DNA of 64,000 nucleotides from Ampelocalamus luodianensis (Eukaryota > Streptophyta > Magnoliopsida > Poales > Poaceae): the NCBI GenBank assembly GCA_036346255.1, contig CM070623.1:22140875-22204874 (forward strand), in the 5' to 3' direction. The notes beneath the pieces are model-generated. The model had not been told where the DNA came from and ran no database searches. It saw only the letters and a program-made list of their open reading frames with translations. Every line of letters starts with the position of its first letter. Position 1 is the stretch's first letter. Positions 1 through 9,985 of the stretch are shown here, piece after piece. The translations under genes and the position numbers were made by a program.

Positions 1-257
1 GTTGATTCCGAGATGAATTTCGGTTGCACTTGTGGAAGATCCGAATTGGGCTTGAATTTGGGCTTTTCTCCCTTGGTTGACCCACGTGAGCTTCTCCTCC
101 ATTGCTTTGACTCGCCTCCCTCTTGGTTCCAAAGGCTTCACATATCAGTTCAAACTCGAGAATGCACAAAACATTTGCATGAGGTAATACCAATTCTCAT
201 CAATGACAATAGAAGATTCATTAAGAAACAAAAGCACCTGTTGATTTAGAAGTTTAG
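1..257 (-). repeat. Family A LTR fragment, minus strand
   Basis: This stretch matches the minus-strand LTR of element D at about 62190-62450 nearly base for base, for example GATTCCGAGATGAATTTCGG and the block ending in AAAAGCACCTGTTGATTTAGA. It is cut on the left by the window edge. On the right, at 257, it switches abruptly to a plus-strand family A LTR start, which suggests that a later family A insertion landed in it. There is no coding content; small open frames across it are chance. Confidence 0.8.
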
Positions 258-614
258 TGATGAGGATATCCCTACTACTTATGAGGTTATTCGTGAAGCA
301 GGAGCTAAACTTCTCAAACAACAGGTGCATTTGTTTCTTAATGAATTTCCTTTTGTTGCCAATGAGAATTGGTTACTACCTAAAGCAATACTTGGTGCAT
401 TCTCAGGTTTGACAAATTTAAAGACTTTGGAACCGAGAGGGAGGAGAGGAGGCCGAACAAATTCATGGAGGGGAAACACATGCGGGCAACAAGGAGAAGA
501 AACCCATGTGGCAACGAGAGGAACGTGCTCTCGTGATAAAACCCTAGCACATGCGGGCGGTCAAGAAAGACATATTGTGACATGGCAACAAGGGTTACAT
601 TGGCATAAAAGAAA
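258..614 (+). repeat. Truncated 5' LTR, family A subtype 1
   Basis: It begins TGATGAGGATATCCC and is collinear with the first 360 or so bases of the solo LTR at 19971, including TTATTCGTGAAGCAGGAGC and the CACATGCGGGCAACAAGG block. Similarity stops near 614, where reverse transcriptase coding sequence begins. Confidence 0.8.
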
Positions 615-629
615 ATTGAGTGGTGCATT

Positions 630-1123
630 TGTTATTTTCTCTAAGATAGATTTCGCCGAACAACTACAGTGGTTACCATCAAATTAGGATGCATGAAGGG
701 GATGAGTGGAAAACAGCATTTAAAACAAATTTTGGGTTGTATGAGTGGTTAGTCATGCCTTTTGGTTTAACTAATGCACCTAGTATATTCATGCGCTTAA
801 TGAATCATGTTTTAAGGCATTTGATTGGTAAAATTGTGGTTGTGTACTTTGATGATATTCTGATTTACAGTCGCACTGAATCTGAACACATAGACCATCT
901 TAGACAAGTTCTACAAGTTTTGCGTGAGGCTAGGTTATTCGGTAACTTAGAGAAGTGTACCTTTTGCAAAGATCGTGTCATCTTTTTGGGCTATGTTGTT
1001 TCTGCACAGGGAGTTGAAGTAGATGAGTCTAAAATTGAAGCGATTAAAAATTGGCCAACTCCTGTGAATGTCAGTCAGATTAGGAGCTTTCATGGTCACG
1101 CTGGTTTTATCGGGCGCTTGTGA
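630..1123 (+). pseudogene. pol: Reverse transcriptase fragment of family A pol
   Basis: This encodes the palm part of a Ty3/gypsy reverse transcriptase. A short stretch before the open part (about 630-690) reads as the FSKID-type region, disrupted by a frameshift. From 689 the frame reads MHEGDEWKTAFKT, then VMPFGLTNAP, then the catalytic YFDD box at residues 53-56, and the LGYVV and VEVDESKIEAI thumb region. The N-terminal third of RT, protease and gag are absent, so this copy cannot act on its own. The frame is lost again at about 1123, where small deletions separate it from RNase H. Element D carries the same domain on the other strand at 57426-57782. Confidence 0.9.
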
Positions 1124-1240
1124 AGGATTTTAGCACCATAGCTGCCCTTTGAATGAACTTACTAAAAGGGTGTTGAATTTGTGTGGGGTAGCGCAAGACA
1201 ATGCTTTTGCTGAACTTAAGAAACGCTTGATCAAGCATCG

Positions 1241-1612
1241 TTGCTTGTTTTACCTGATTTCACTAAAAATTTTGAAATTGAGTGTGATGCTAGTGGATTG
1301 GGTATTGGCGGTGTTTTAATGCAAGAGGGTAGACCGGTAGCTTATTTTAGTGAGAAACTGAATGGTGCTCAATTGAATTATCCGGTCTATGACAAAGAGC
1401 TTTATGCTTTAGTGCGTGCGTTAGAAACTTGGCAACACTATTTATGGCCTAAAGAGTTTATTATTCATTCTGATCATGAGGCATTAAAGTATTTAAAGGG
1501 CCAAGCAAACCTGAACCGTAGACATGCCAAATGGGTCGAATTCATTGAGTCGTTTCCTTACATTGTAAAATATAAGAAGGGAAAGGAAAATGTGGTAGCT
1601 GATGCTCTCTAG
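1241..1612 (+). pseudogene. pol: RNase H domain of family A pol
   Basis: An RT-linked RNase H that would remove the RNA strand during reverse transcription. The acidic residues are visible: D16 in IECDAS, E in YDKELYALVRALE, and D in HSDHEALKYL, followed by the connection region ending in KGKENVVADAL. A stop codon follows at 1610-1612, and the link to integrase (1613-1796) is frameshifted. The start used here is just the first Met in the frame. The true domain is part of a polyprotein, so this is a broken piece and not a separate gene. Confidence 0.9.
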
Positions 1613-1796
1613 GAAAAGTGTGCTTTAACTCAAATAGGAGTGCAAGTTCTGGTTTAGAGAGTTTGCGTGATTTATATGCTCATGACCATGATTTTTCTTT
1701 CCTTATGCACATTGCAAAGAGGAATAGGCTGGGATAAATTTCACATCCATGATGGGTTTTGTTTCGCACTAACAAATTATCGTTCGGACTCCTCCG

Positions 1797-3029
1797 ATGC
1801 GTTTGCTATTCTGCGCAGAATCACATGCAGGTGGGTTGATGGGACATTTTGGACGTGAGAAGACGTTATCTATGCTGAGCGATCACTTTTATTGGCCTAA
1901 GATGAGGCGAGATGTAGAGAGGTATGTGCAACGATGCATTACTTGCCACAAAGCGAAATCAAAATTGAATCCACACGGTTTGTATACCCCTCTACCTGTT
2001 CCCAATGCACCATGGGAGGATATTAGTATGGATTTTGTTTTAGGATTGCCTAGAACTAAGAGGGGGAGTGATTCTGTTTTTGTCGTTGTGGATCGTTTTT
2101 CAAAGATGGCACACTTTATTCCGTGCCACAAGAGCGACGATGCGTCGCATATTGCTAACTTGTTTTTCAGGGAGATCGTGAGGCTACATGGCGTGCCACG
2201 CACTATTGTGTCAGATCGTGACGTGAAGTTCATGAGCTACTTTTGGAAGACACTTTGGGGTAAACTCGGGACGAAGTTGTTATTCAGCACGACTTGTCAT
2301 CCCCAAACTGATGGTCAAACGGAGGTGGTGAACCGCACACTTTCGATGCTACTTCGGACCATGATCAAGAAGAATCTGCGCGAGTGGGAGGATTGTTTGC
2401 CGCACGTGGAATTCGCTTATAATCGGTCGCACTCCTCACGCATTGTGTCCTTTGAGGTGGTGTATGGTTTCAAACCCTTTACGCCGCTTGATTTGCTGCC
2501 ACTTCCAAGTCAACACCGTGTTCATATGGAGGCATCCAAGCGAGCTGAGTATGTGAAGAAATTGCATCTCAAAACAAAAGAGGAGATAGAACGCAAGGTC
2601 AAGTCCTATGCTGAGAAGGCGAATAAGAAACGGAAGAAGATGATTTTTCAACCAGGTGATTTGGTTTGGGTGCACTACCGCAAGGATCGTTTTCCAGAAC
2701 GCCGCAAGTCTAAATTGCTGCCACGAGGTGATGGACCTTTCAAGGTGCTTGCGAAGATCAACGACAATGCCTACAAGATAGAGCTTTCCGCGATGACTCG
2801 TGGCGTGAGTTCTACTTTCAATGTTGCAGATTTATCACCTTTCTTTGGTGGTGATGATCCAGCCGAGGACGACGCCTTTTCAAGAGGGGAGGATGATGAG
2901 GGCATCCCTAACACTTATACATCTTTCCCTATTGGTGGTCATACACATCTGAGGTGGACGCCATACGTGGACGCTACAAATAATTCAAGTACAGAAGTGC
3001 ATATTGGTCCACCGACGAGCAAGAGCTAA
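1797..3029 (+). pseudogene. pol: Integrase of family A pol, reading into the 3' LTR
   Basis: This 410-codon frame encodes almost all of an integrase. The zinc-binding HHCC residues are H10, H17, C47 and C50. The catalytic D79, D140 and E176 have the DD35E spacing (35 residues between D140 and E176). A GPF motif lies at 313-315. The polypurine tract and LTR start at 2881-2894, so about 44 C-terminal residues (from about 367) are encoded by the LTR itself. In CRM-clade chromoviruses the integrase tail carrying the CR motif is known to overlap the 3' LTR, which supports that assignment. The true N terminus lies upstream in a frameshifted stretch. Element D has the same gene in pieces on the minus strand. 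Confidence 0.9.
2881..2893 (+). other. Polypurine tract of the family A element
   Basis: The purine run CAAGAGGGGAGGA directly precedes the LTR start TGATGAGGG. This is the expected plus-strand primer for reverse transcription. Element D has the complementary CCTCCCCCTCTTG right after its LTR at 55420, and element C has a very similar tract at 40244-40257. Confidence 0.85.
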
Positions 3030-3927
3030 ACTTCTAAATCAACAGTGCTTTTGTTTCTTAATGAATCTTCTATTGTCATTGATGAGAATTGGGTATTACC
3101 TCATGCAAATGTTTTGCATTCTCGGTTTGAACATTGTGAAGCCTTTGGAACCAAGAGGAGGCCGGAGTCAAAGCAATGGAGGAGAAGCTCACGTGGGTCA
3201 ACCAAGGGAGAAAAGGCCAAGAATTCAAGCCCAATTGGAGCTTCCACAAGTGCAACTGAAATTCATCTCGGAATCAACTCAGAATTCAATTCGGATTCGG
3301 TTCGGGACAGCCCAACAGGGCTGTAATAAAAAGGCCATAACTTTTGCATACGGAGTCCGATTGGGATGTTCTTGAACTTGTTTGAAAGCTTATTCCAAGG
3401 CCCACACAATGGTTTTGGCCCCAGCTTCAGAAGACTTACGGTCGCACCGCTATGGCCGAAACAATGTGACGGACTTAAGTTATGTTTTCCTTTTTGTGTG
3501 TTTTTAGGTCTTAGCCGAGTTAGAGTTTGATTCGGCATGTGTGGCCGGCCCTAGGCCGTGCGTGAGTCGTGGAGGGTGCCTTAAATACCCTTGTCCCTCC
3601 CTTGTATCCATTAGACCAGTTTATTCATAAGATTGAAACATAGCTATTGCTTGTTCTTTCGACCCCAGAGTTCATGCGAGGACTTTGAGAGAGGACTAGG
3701 CGATCCAATTGTTCGCTCGCAATTCAAGGTCAAGCCGTCGTTCCATTGGGAATCGGGACTTGGCGCTCATCGCTCGTGGTCTCGCGACGAACAACTACCC
3801 GTGTGTTGTGGCGTATTCCAAGAGTTGAGGTTCATGCATTGGCGCGAGTGTTCAGCTAGCGACATCATCTACTTCGCATCAACTATCCACGGTTTCTCAC
3901 TGAGAAGATCGGGCCTCCCCCGTATCA
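2894..3927 (+). repeat. 3' LTR, family A subtype 2 (1034 bp)
   Basis: It begins TGATGAGGGCATCCC and ends CCTCCCCCGTATCA, giving matched TGAT/ATCA ends. It is the same sequence as the minus-strand LTRs at 54441-55420 and 61552-62583. It carries a possible TATA-like TTAAATAC at about 3580 and, in antisense, the cross-family AAAGTTATG module at about 3334-3405. Confidence 0.92.
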
Positions 3928-5526
3928 GGAACCTAAGGCGAATTATAATCTAAGAACCTTTGTCCATGTTGGAATGATGGGATTATCGAAGTACGGAATC
4001 TTGATAAATTATTAGAGTATCGCGATTGGGTGAATTTTAGGCATCAAATTTGAGAGTTTTGTATCCGTTACACTGAATTAAGTTTATAGGAGCCTTGGGG
4101 ATTGAATTTGGGTTTGGTGATCTATACTAGACCCTTAGTTGCTCAATGACTATGTGTAGAAGAGTTTTGATGGTGAAGTTTAATGAGAATAGCAGTGTGG
4201 AGAAACTTAAGTGTTGTGCTAATTAATGGGATAGCAGTAATAGTTGAGTATTGTCAAGTATGGCTCGACCTTAGTAGCTAACCCTATAGGAGTTAGATTA
4301 TCTCTAAGGATAGCTTGGTCAAGAATTTATATATTTATTTGTTGATGTTAGTAATTGAGTATGTTTGAATCCTATTCAATCAGTTACATTTGATTGGTGT
4401 GGGTATATTGTGGTCGAGTAGCTACATTTGATTGGTGTGGGTTATAGAAGGTCTAAGATTGGTAAGATGAATCGCCTTGGGCGGTTACTTGATTAGTAAG
4501 GAATGTTGACATTAATGACTGAGATTATTGTTGAGCTGGGTGAAATTTTGGTCATCAGATCTGAGGGTTACCTATCAAGTATACCGAAAATTCATTGTAA
4601 GAGTCTTAAAGGTTGAATTTGGGCTTTGCATTGTTTTGTGCTAGCATCTTGGTTTTCCATGGTTAGGTTCCAAGAGTTAGGATGATCTTTAATGGAATCC
4701 TTTGGAGGTAGTAAATGAGAGTGTGTGATATGAATTTCAAATTGATTATCTTTAGCGGATTGAGGGATGTGATGGTAGGTGAAATCTATATTGAGTTGCG
4801 ATGGGAGTTATTTTGTCAAAGTAATTCTTTTGGTAGAGAGGTTGGCTAGAGTGTGATATTGTGGATTGGAAGAGTCTCCCTGCATAAGTGTGGATTTTGT
4901 ATTCGGTTGAACGTAGCTGTAAGGTTGCTAATTTAAGAGAAATGAGTTAATGTGTTATGCGATGATTTGGGATCCTATAGTTTAAGAGAAAAATTAAATT
5001 CTTAAAAGAAAGATTTTGAAAAAAGGGTGTGATCTTGGATAGTGAGATATTCTCTTAGTTCTTATTTGAACTATGTGTTTATGATTGTTGTCAATTACAA
5101 ATTGAGTTGGTTCTTGTCAGTAATTATGAATCCTTCCAGTTAAGAAAAAGAAAGGGAATGGTTAATCTGGTTATTCGAGTGTTTCACTTTTGTCTTGTGT
5201 GGCATTTATTTCTAAACTGCCTACTTGAAAAGTGAAAAAGTTTTCTTGTTAAACCCATTGATTTTGGATTAGTCTCTTCTAAGGGAAGATGGTTTTGAGT
5301 TGGTTGCATTAAGACTCTTATGGTTTCAGTCGGGAACTGTTGTGCGTCCCTGGTTAAAAAGATGTGCTCATTATCAAAGTGAAGAGATCGATTGATACAA
5401 GGATCAAGAGTTTTGTGTGTTTGTGCAGGATCATGGCAATGTTAGTAAGATTTTAGCGGTGATTAAATTTCTTGGCGTAAGTGTGGTTAGAATTCGGGGT
5501 CGAATTCCGTTTAAGGGGGGGTAGAA
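3928..5526 (+). repeat. Internal region of a family L non-coding element
   Basis: This T/G-rich stretch has no long open frame, but it aligns by eye with several other internal stretches of the window. Examples are GGGATAGCAGTAATAG at about 4230 versus the equivalent near 11740, and the GTCTTAAAGG...GAATTTGGGCTTTG block at about 4600 versus 11940 plus 29367. It ends in AATTCGGGGTCGAATTCCG and a polypurine tract, so it is the 3' part of an element whose 3' LTR is 5527-8005. The left end is cut by the family A element. Confidence 0.75.
5511..5526 (+). other. Polypurine tract before the 5527 LTR
   Basis: TTAAGGGGGGGTAGAA lies immediately 5' of the LTR start TGTAATACTCC. Equivalent tracts occur at 36538-36552 (B), 43067-43081 (L), 52888-52902 (E) and, complemented, 16119-16131 (M). 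Confidence 0.85.
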
Positions 5527-8005
5527 TGTAATACTCCAAAAGTATTCGAAAGGAATTAGTCGGGAGAGATTAAATAAATCGGGAGGGAATAATTAAATCG
5601 GGAGAATGTTTCTTTTAGCAAAGCGATTGAACATGAGAAAGAGGGGGTTTTCTGTGATTTACCCGGCAACTTCGGCCTGGGCCTTGGCCGATGAGGATTG
5701 GCCGGCCATAGGGGGGGAGGAGCCACCCTCCCCCCAAAACCCTAGCCGCCCCCTTGCCCTCCCCATTTGTGGCCGCCACCCCCACTCCCCTTTGGTCGCC
5801 TCCCCTACACCTCCTCCCCTACGCACAGCTCCTCCTCCCCTGTTGAAGCCCTCCCGCTGCCGGAGAAGAAGCATCCTGTGGCTGCTGGCCAAGAGGAAAA
5901 AGAAAGAAGGGCGCCCGTGTGTTCGGCCGGCCAAGAAGGAAGAGGGAGAGAAGGGAGAAGGGAGAAGAGAAGGAAGAGGAGGGGTCACCAGCAGGAGCTC
6001 GTGATCTTCAGCTGCTCCAAGGTAACGATTCTCGGTTGTCGTTGTTGGATTAGTCGTAGAGGAGAAATCGGTTCGAGTTGATTAGATCAAAGTCGGTCTG
6101 CAGTATTTATCAATCTGTCCAGAATGTTGGGGGGAGATTTTGGGTCCTTAGATGCCGAACCAGCAGTTTTGATCTGCTAGAGATATTTAGATAATGTTCT
6201 TAGCTTTCAGTGGCCGCCAAGAACACCTGATTCCGACATACGGATCAAAAGTTATGATCATTTTAGTATCTGCTGTCCAGAATTCTGACAAGAACTACCT
6301 ATTGAGTTGTCTCCTAAAATATGATTATGATAATAGACGATTCAGGGTTTTCACTCAACTAGGTTATTGTAGATAATTTTATAAGCTTTCCAGATTGATA
6401 AAGAACATCCAATTTGGAGTTGTAGAAAAAAATTTATGGATATTTTATTTCAGCCGATATTTCTGTTTGTTAATTCTGCCAACAGATTTGAGCCGCGGGC
6501 CAAATTTTGTTAGAAGCAAAATCTAAAATTTTCCCGAACTAGACTTCGATAGGTTTTGTTCTTAGCTTTTCAGATTGTTAAAGAACGCTAATTTTGGTTC
6601 AGCCAATGAAAAGTTATGTCCGTTACCGTGTTGCTACCGAGACGTGTTAGATAGATCTGGACAGATGTTGTTCATTGATCTATTAGAGTCATTTACAAAC
6701 AGAATTTGAGATGTCCTCCAACTAGGTTTAGTTAGGGAAATTGATAACCTTTCAATGAAGTCTAAGAACACCTCATTTGGACTCCTGTGCTAAAAGATAC
6801 AAATTTTAGAAGTTGGCTGTCCAGAGAGGGGACAGATCGATCTATAGGAGTTGGAATTGAGAATGCGCTTGAGAGTATAGCAAGTTCGGTTATGCTATTA
6901 TTTATGCTTTTGGTCCAGTATGATTGTCTTAGTGTACCTTCTGCACGTCCCTCGTTCTCTCACGGTTAAGGCAAGTATAATGATGCATATAATTGAAACT
7001 ATTGAATGGCATTGTTTGTTAAATACTATGAGAATTTGTGTTGTCATGATTGTTATGGTGGTATGATTGGTAATGTTCATGGTTTCTAGTGATATGAGTT
7101 ACGTGTTATTCATGGATGTTTGAAAGTTAGGAAGTCTATGATTATGAACATTTGTAGTATGAAGAGGTTATTTGTATGCAATGTTGTTGCGGATGCTTAT
7201 TTCTATTAATTGAGACTTCATACATATGCATCATGATGGCTTATTAAAGTCTTGGTCATGTGATAACCAATCAATTGTTGAGATCCCCGTCATGTTTATG
7301 ACGGGCTAAAGGTCCTCATGCTTATAAAGCATGGGCTCAGGTCCCCATACTTGCGGAGTATGGGCAATGGTCCCTGTGTCGGATGGCACAGGCATGGGTG
7401 TGCGTCGACGGATGCGCATCTTGCATTACCGGTAAAATGCAAAAGAGAAAGAGAAAGATAAAGAGCATGTTGAGCATATTGCATAGCATGTGTACGTAAA
7501 GTAATTGATGTGTGGATTGTGAAATACAGTTGATGAGTTACATGCATGTATGCTGTTTATGCCATTTATTATATTTGCTGAGTCTTTGGACTCACCTCTT
7601 GTTGTTTGTTGTGTTTTAGGTACCATTTCGAGATCGGCATGCATGGGGGAAAAGAAGGATTAGCCTTGTTGCACTATCGCACGATCTACCCACAATGGAA
7701 TGCAAAAGAAAAATTAATTAGTAGTTGAATGAATTACTTAAAGTACACTTTATGATTATTGCTTTGCTTGGAGTAAACTGTAATAAACGGATAAATGTTA
7801 TAGTAACGAATAGCCAGTTTTGATTTTATCTTAATCAAATTGCAAGTTGGAATACTTATTCATGCTATATCTGTTAGTTGGAACCTCCGGTATAGATACA
7901 AAGGAGGTTCTGCCGAAATTTTGTAAGGTATTTTAGGCAAGGCTGACTTGTCTAAATTATTTAATTCAGTAGCATTCCAGGCCTTTGACAGGCTGGGGTG
8001 TTACA
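5527..8005 (+). repeat. 3' LTR of a family L element (2479 bp)
   Basis: It runs TGTAATACTCC to GGGGTGTTACA. The layout repeats in all LTRs of this family. A GC-rich block with CCAAAACCCTAGCCGCC and a purine-rich tail (5690-6000) comes first, then AAGGTAACG, which resembles a splice donor (about 6020). Four degenerate copies of the AAGAAC...AAAGTTATG module follow (near 6220, 6390, 6580 and 6750), then CACGGTTAAGGCAAGTA, a hairpin array (7251-7442), and TTGTGTTTTAGGTACC, which resembles a splice acceptor (about 7610). The flank after the LTR is TTTAG; a matching left TSD was not found. Confidence 0.88.
7251..7442 (+). other. Tandem hairpin array in the 5527 LTR
   Basis: Successive small inverted repeats are joined by GGTCC-type spacers. 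The arms include CCCGTCAT with ATGACGGG, CCCATACT with AGTATGGG, CCTGTG with CACAGG, TGCGTC with GATGCGCA, and GCATTACC with GGTAAAATGC. Stem sequences differ but pairing is kept. Confidence 0.75.
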
Positions 8006-8235
8006 TTTAGTGCATGTCTACTCCCTCCCAAAAGAGTCATCATCAACGATCACCTAAAACAAAACAACAAAACAAGAGTGAGTCCGGGACTCAACAAGTA
8101 CAATGAATAATAGGACATACAACAAATATGAGTAAGCCAACGGCATTGAAGAATAAGAACATGACACTGAAGGATTATCTGAAAGAATGTAATGAAATGC
8201 ATGGATGCAATGAACTGATCGGATTGCACTCCTGC

Positions 8236-8420
8236 TTATACCGGTGTAGCTAGTGACACACCCGTCGGTGTTCACTTAAGCCCGTATTTATGAAAATACG
8301 GGGATCCAAAATCCCGTATGAAGAACGTTTCATACGGGTGTCCAAAACTGCCCACATTGGAATGGTGGGTCTCACATGCCCATACTGAAATTGATGGGAC
8401 TTTAATCTCCACTCCCGTGG
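8236..8420 (-). other. Hairpin array in the 8006-9985 LTR
   Basis: Two perfect stems stand out. CCCGTATTT (8281-8289) pairs with AAATACGGG (8294-8302) across a 4-base loop. CCCGTATGAA (8313-8322) pairs with TTCATACGGG (8329-8338). A weaker CCCACATT/AATGGTGGG follows. The stem sequences differ from those of the other arrays, yet the arrangement is the same. Confidence 0.8.
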
Positions 8421-9621
8421 ACGGAACATGAACATGGATGCATGAATGAACTTATGAATATTAACTATCATTATCTTCAAACATGTGAATTTCACATAAG
8501 AATGGAACATAGACATTGAAGCCTCTCACATATCAAATAAAAACGCAATACTAATCATCGAGCATCCAGCACTTACAGATCACACAAAAGTCAATGTACT
8601 TGCCTTTAGCATTGCGATGCGTTAGGAGGCAACGACGATGCCGTTAACCTCGGTGCCTCACCCCCTACACCATCAAGTTACTCAATAAGAACCAAGACAT
8701 CATGACACTACTCGCAACGCTCCTAACTCATACCCCAACCCCAACGTTTAATTGTACACATTACTCAAATTAACTACATTCTAGCAGGAAACCATAACGA
8801 ACAGCAGCAATAAAAGTAACATAACTTTTGCTCTGAAGCTCGAAAAAAGGTGAACTCAGGCTTGTTTGAAAGGTAACAAATTTATCTACAACAACTTAGT
8901 TGGTGGAAAACCCGAATTCTGTACGTACCTAACCCCAAAGGACCGACAAACACTTTCTGTCAGAACTACCGATAATTTTCTGGACAGCAGCACGATTAAT
9001 GCCATAACTTCTAATTGGCTAAACCAAACTTAGTGTTCTTTATCAATAACGAAAGATAAGACCAAGGCCTACAATAAACTAGTTGGGTGAAAACCTTGAA
9101 TTTGCCATTAACTTAATCATATTTTAAAGGACAACTTGACAGTTCGCTCATGTCAGGATTATGAACAGCAGAGACGAAAACTAACATAACTTTTGAACCG
9201 TATGTCGGAATTACGCGATATTCACGTCCACTAAAAGCTAAGAACTAACCCTACATAACTATAGGAGATGGGATCCTCAAATTCGGCCTCTAAGATCCCG
9301 AAAACGGCCACACAAACTACTGGACAGAATTGAATTTCTAACAGCAGCGAATCGATCCAACCAATCTAATCGAATTCGCATCTAATAAGTATCAAACAGC
9401 GAAGCTAGCTCTTCGTTACCCTTGAAGATCTACCGGAAGATGATGAACAAACCCCATGAAGATTTTCCCCTCTTCTTCTCCTTTCTCCTTCTCCCTTCTT
9501 CTCCTTCCACCATGGCCGGCAGCACCTCGGAGCTTCTTCCTCCTCTTGGTAGAGCAGCAGGGAGGGGCTGCTCTGAGACCGCATGCACAAAGGCGACGCG
9601 ACATCTGTACTGCAGGCTAGG

Positions 9622-9956
9622 GTTTTGGGGAAGGGCACCCCCTTGTTGACTCCACTACAAGGCCGGCCCACTTGGCTAGGACACCTTGGGCCGAAAGCCC
9701 AAGGTCCAATCCTCCCTTAAAACTTGAATTTTTCTTTTAATTTTCCCTCTCTAAATATTATTGTTCTATCTAATCTTTATTGCATTTACTAACGAATATT
9801 CGGGATATTATAGCTACAGTACCGCGTGCTACAGTTTTGGGGGAAGGGCACCCCCTCTAGCCCACATAGCTAGGACTCCTTGGGCCGAAAGCCCAAGATC
9901 CAATCCTCCTACAAATCGTGAATTTTCTTTTAATTCCCCCCTCTAAATAATATTAA
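9622..9956. repeat. Imperfect direct duplication inside the minus LTR
   Basis: Two copies of about 120-130 bp (from 9620 and from 9835) share GGGAAGGGCACCCCC, the hairpin CTTGGGC/GCCCAAG (9685-9703 and 9879-9897) and the ATTTTCTTTTAATT tail. An AT-rich spacer with TGCTACAGT separates them. Other LTRs of the family have one copy, so this is a local duplication. Confidence 0.7.
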
Positions 9957-9985
9957 AAATAATATTGAATAATCAGGGTATTACA

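Larger units (their letters stand above)
258..3927 (+). mobile_element. Deleted family A (CRM-like) Ty3/gypsy element
   Basis: The order is a truncated 5' LTR (258 to about 614), a pol fragment (RT, RNase H, integrase), a polypurine tract and a full 3' LTR (2894-3927). The 5' LTR end, primer-binding site, gag, protease and N-terminal RT are missing: LTR sequence joins RT directly near 615. The 5' LTR piece is of the same subtype as the solo LTR at 19971-20924, whereas the 3' LTR is of the element D subtype. The copy is therefore either a recombinant or two elements joined by deletion. The clade call (CRM) is inferred from integrase style and from pol reading into the LTR. No TSD could be found because the left side lies inside another LTR. 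Confidence 0.8.
8006..9985 (-). repeat. Truncated Tekay/L-type LTR, minus strand
   Basis: Read on the minus strand it starts TGTAATACCCTG at 9985. It keeps the GC/purine-rich block (9440-9560), AAGTTATG modules, the CCTAACGCATCG-type block (about 8620) and a hairpin array. It lacks the terminal 350 or so bases including the GTGTTACA end, because it stops at 8006 against the 5527 LTR. The right flank is host family L internal sequence, so it was probably a solo or 5' LTR. Confidence 0.8.

Noticed and set aside
6190..6815. Centromeric satellite array
   Set aside because: The repeated modules are few, degenerate, about 180 bp apart and confined to LTRs; no head-to-tail satellite was seen anywhere in the window.
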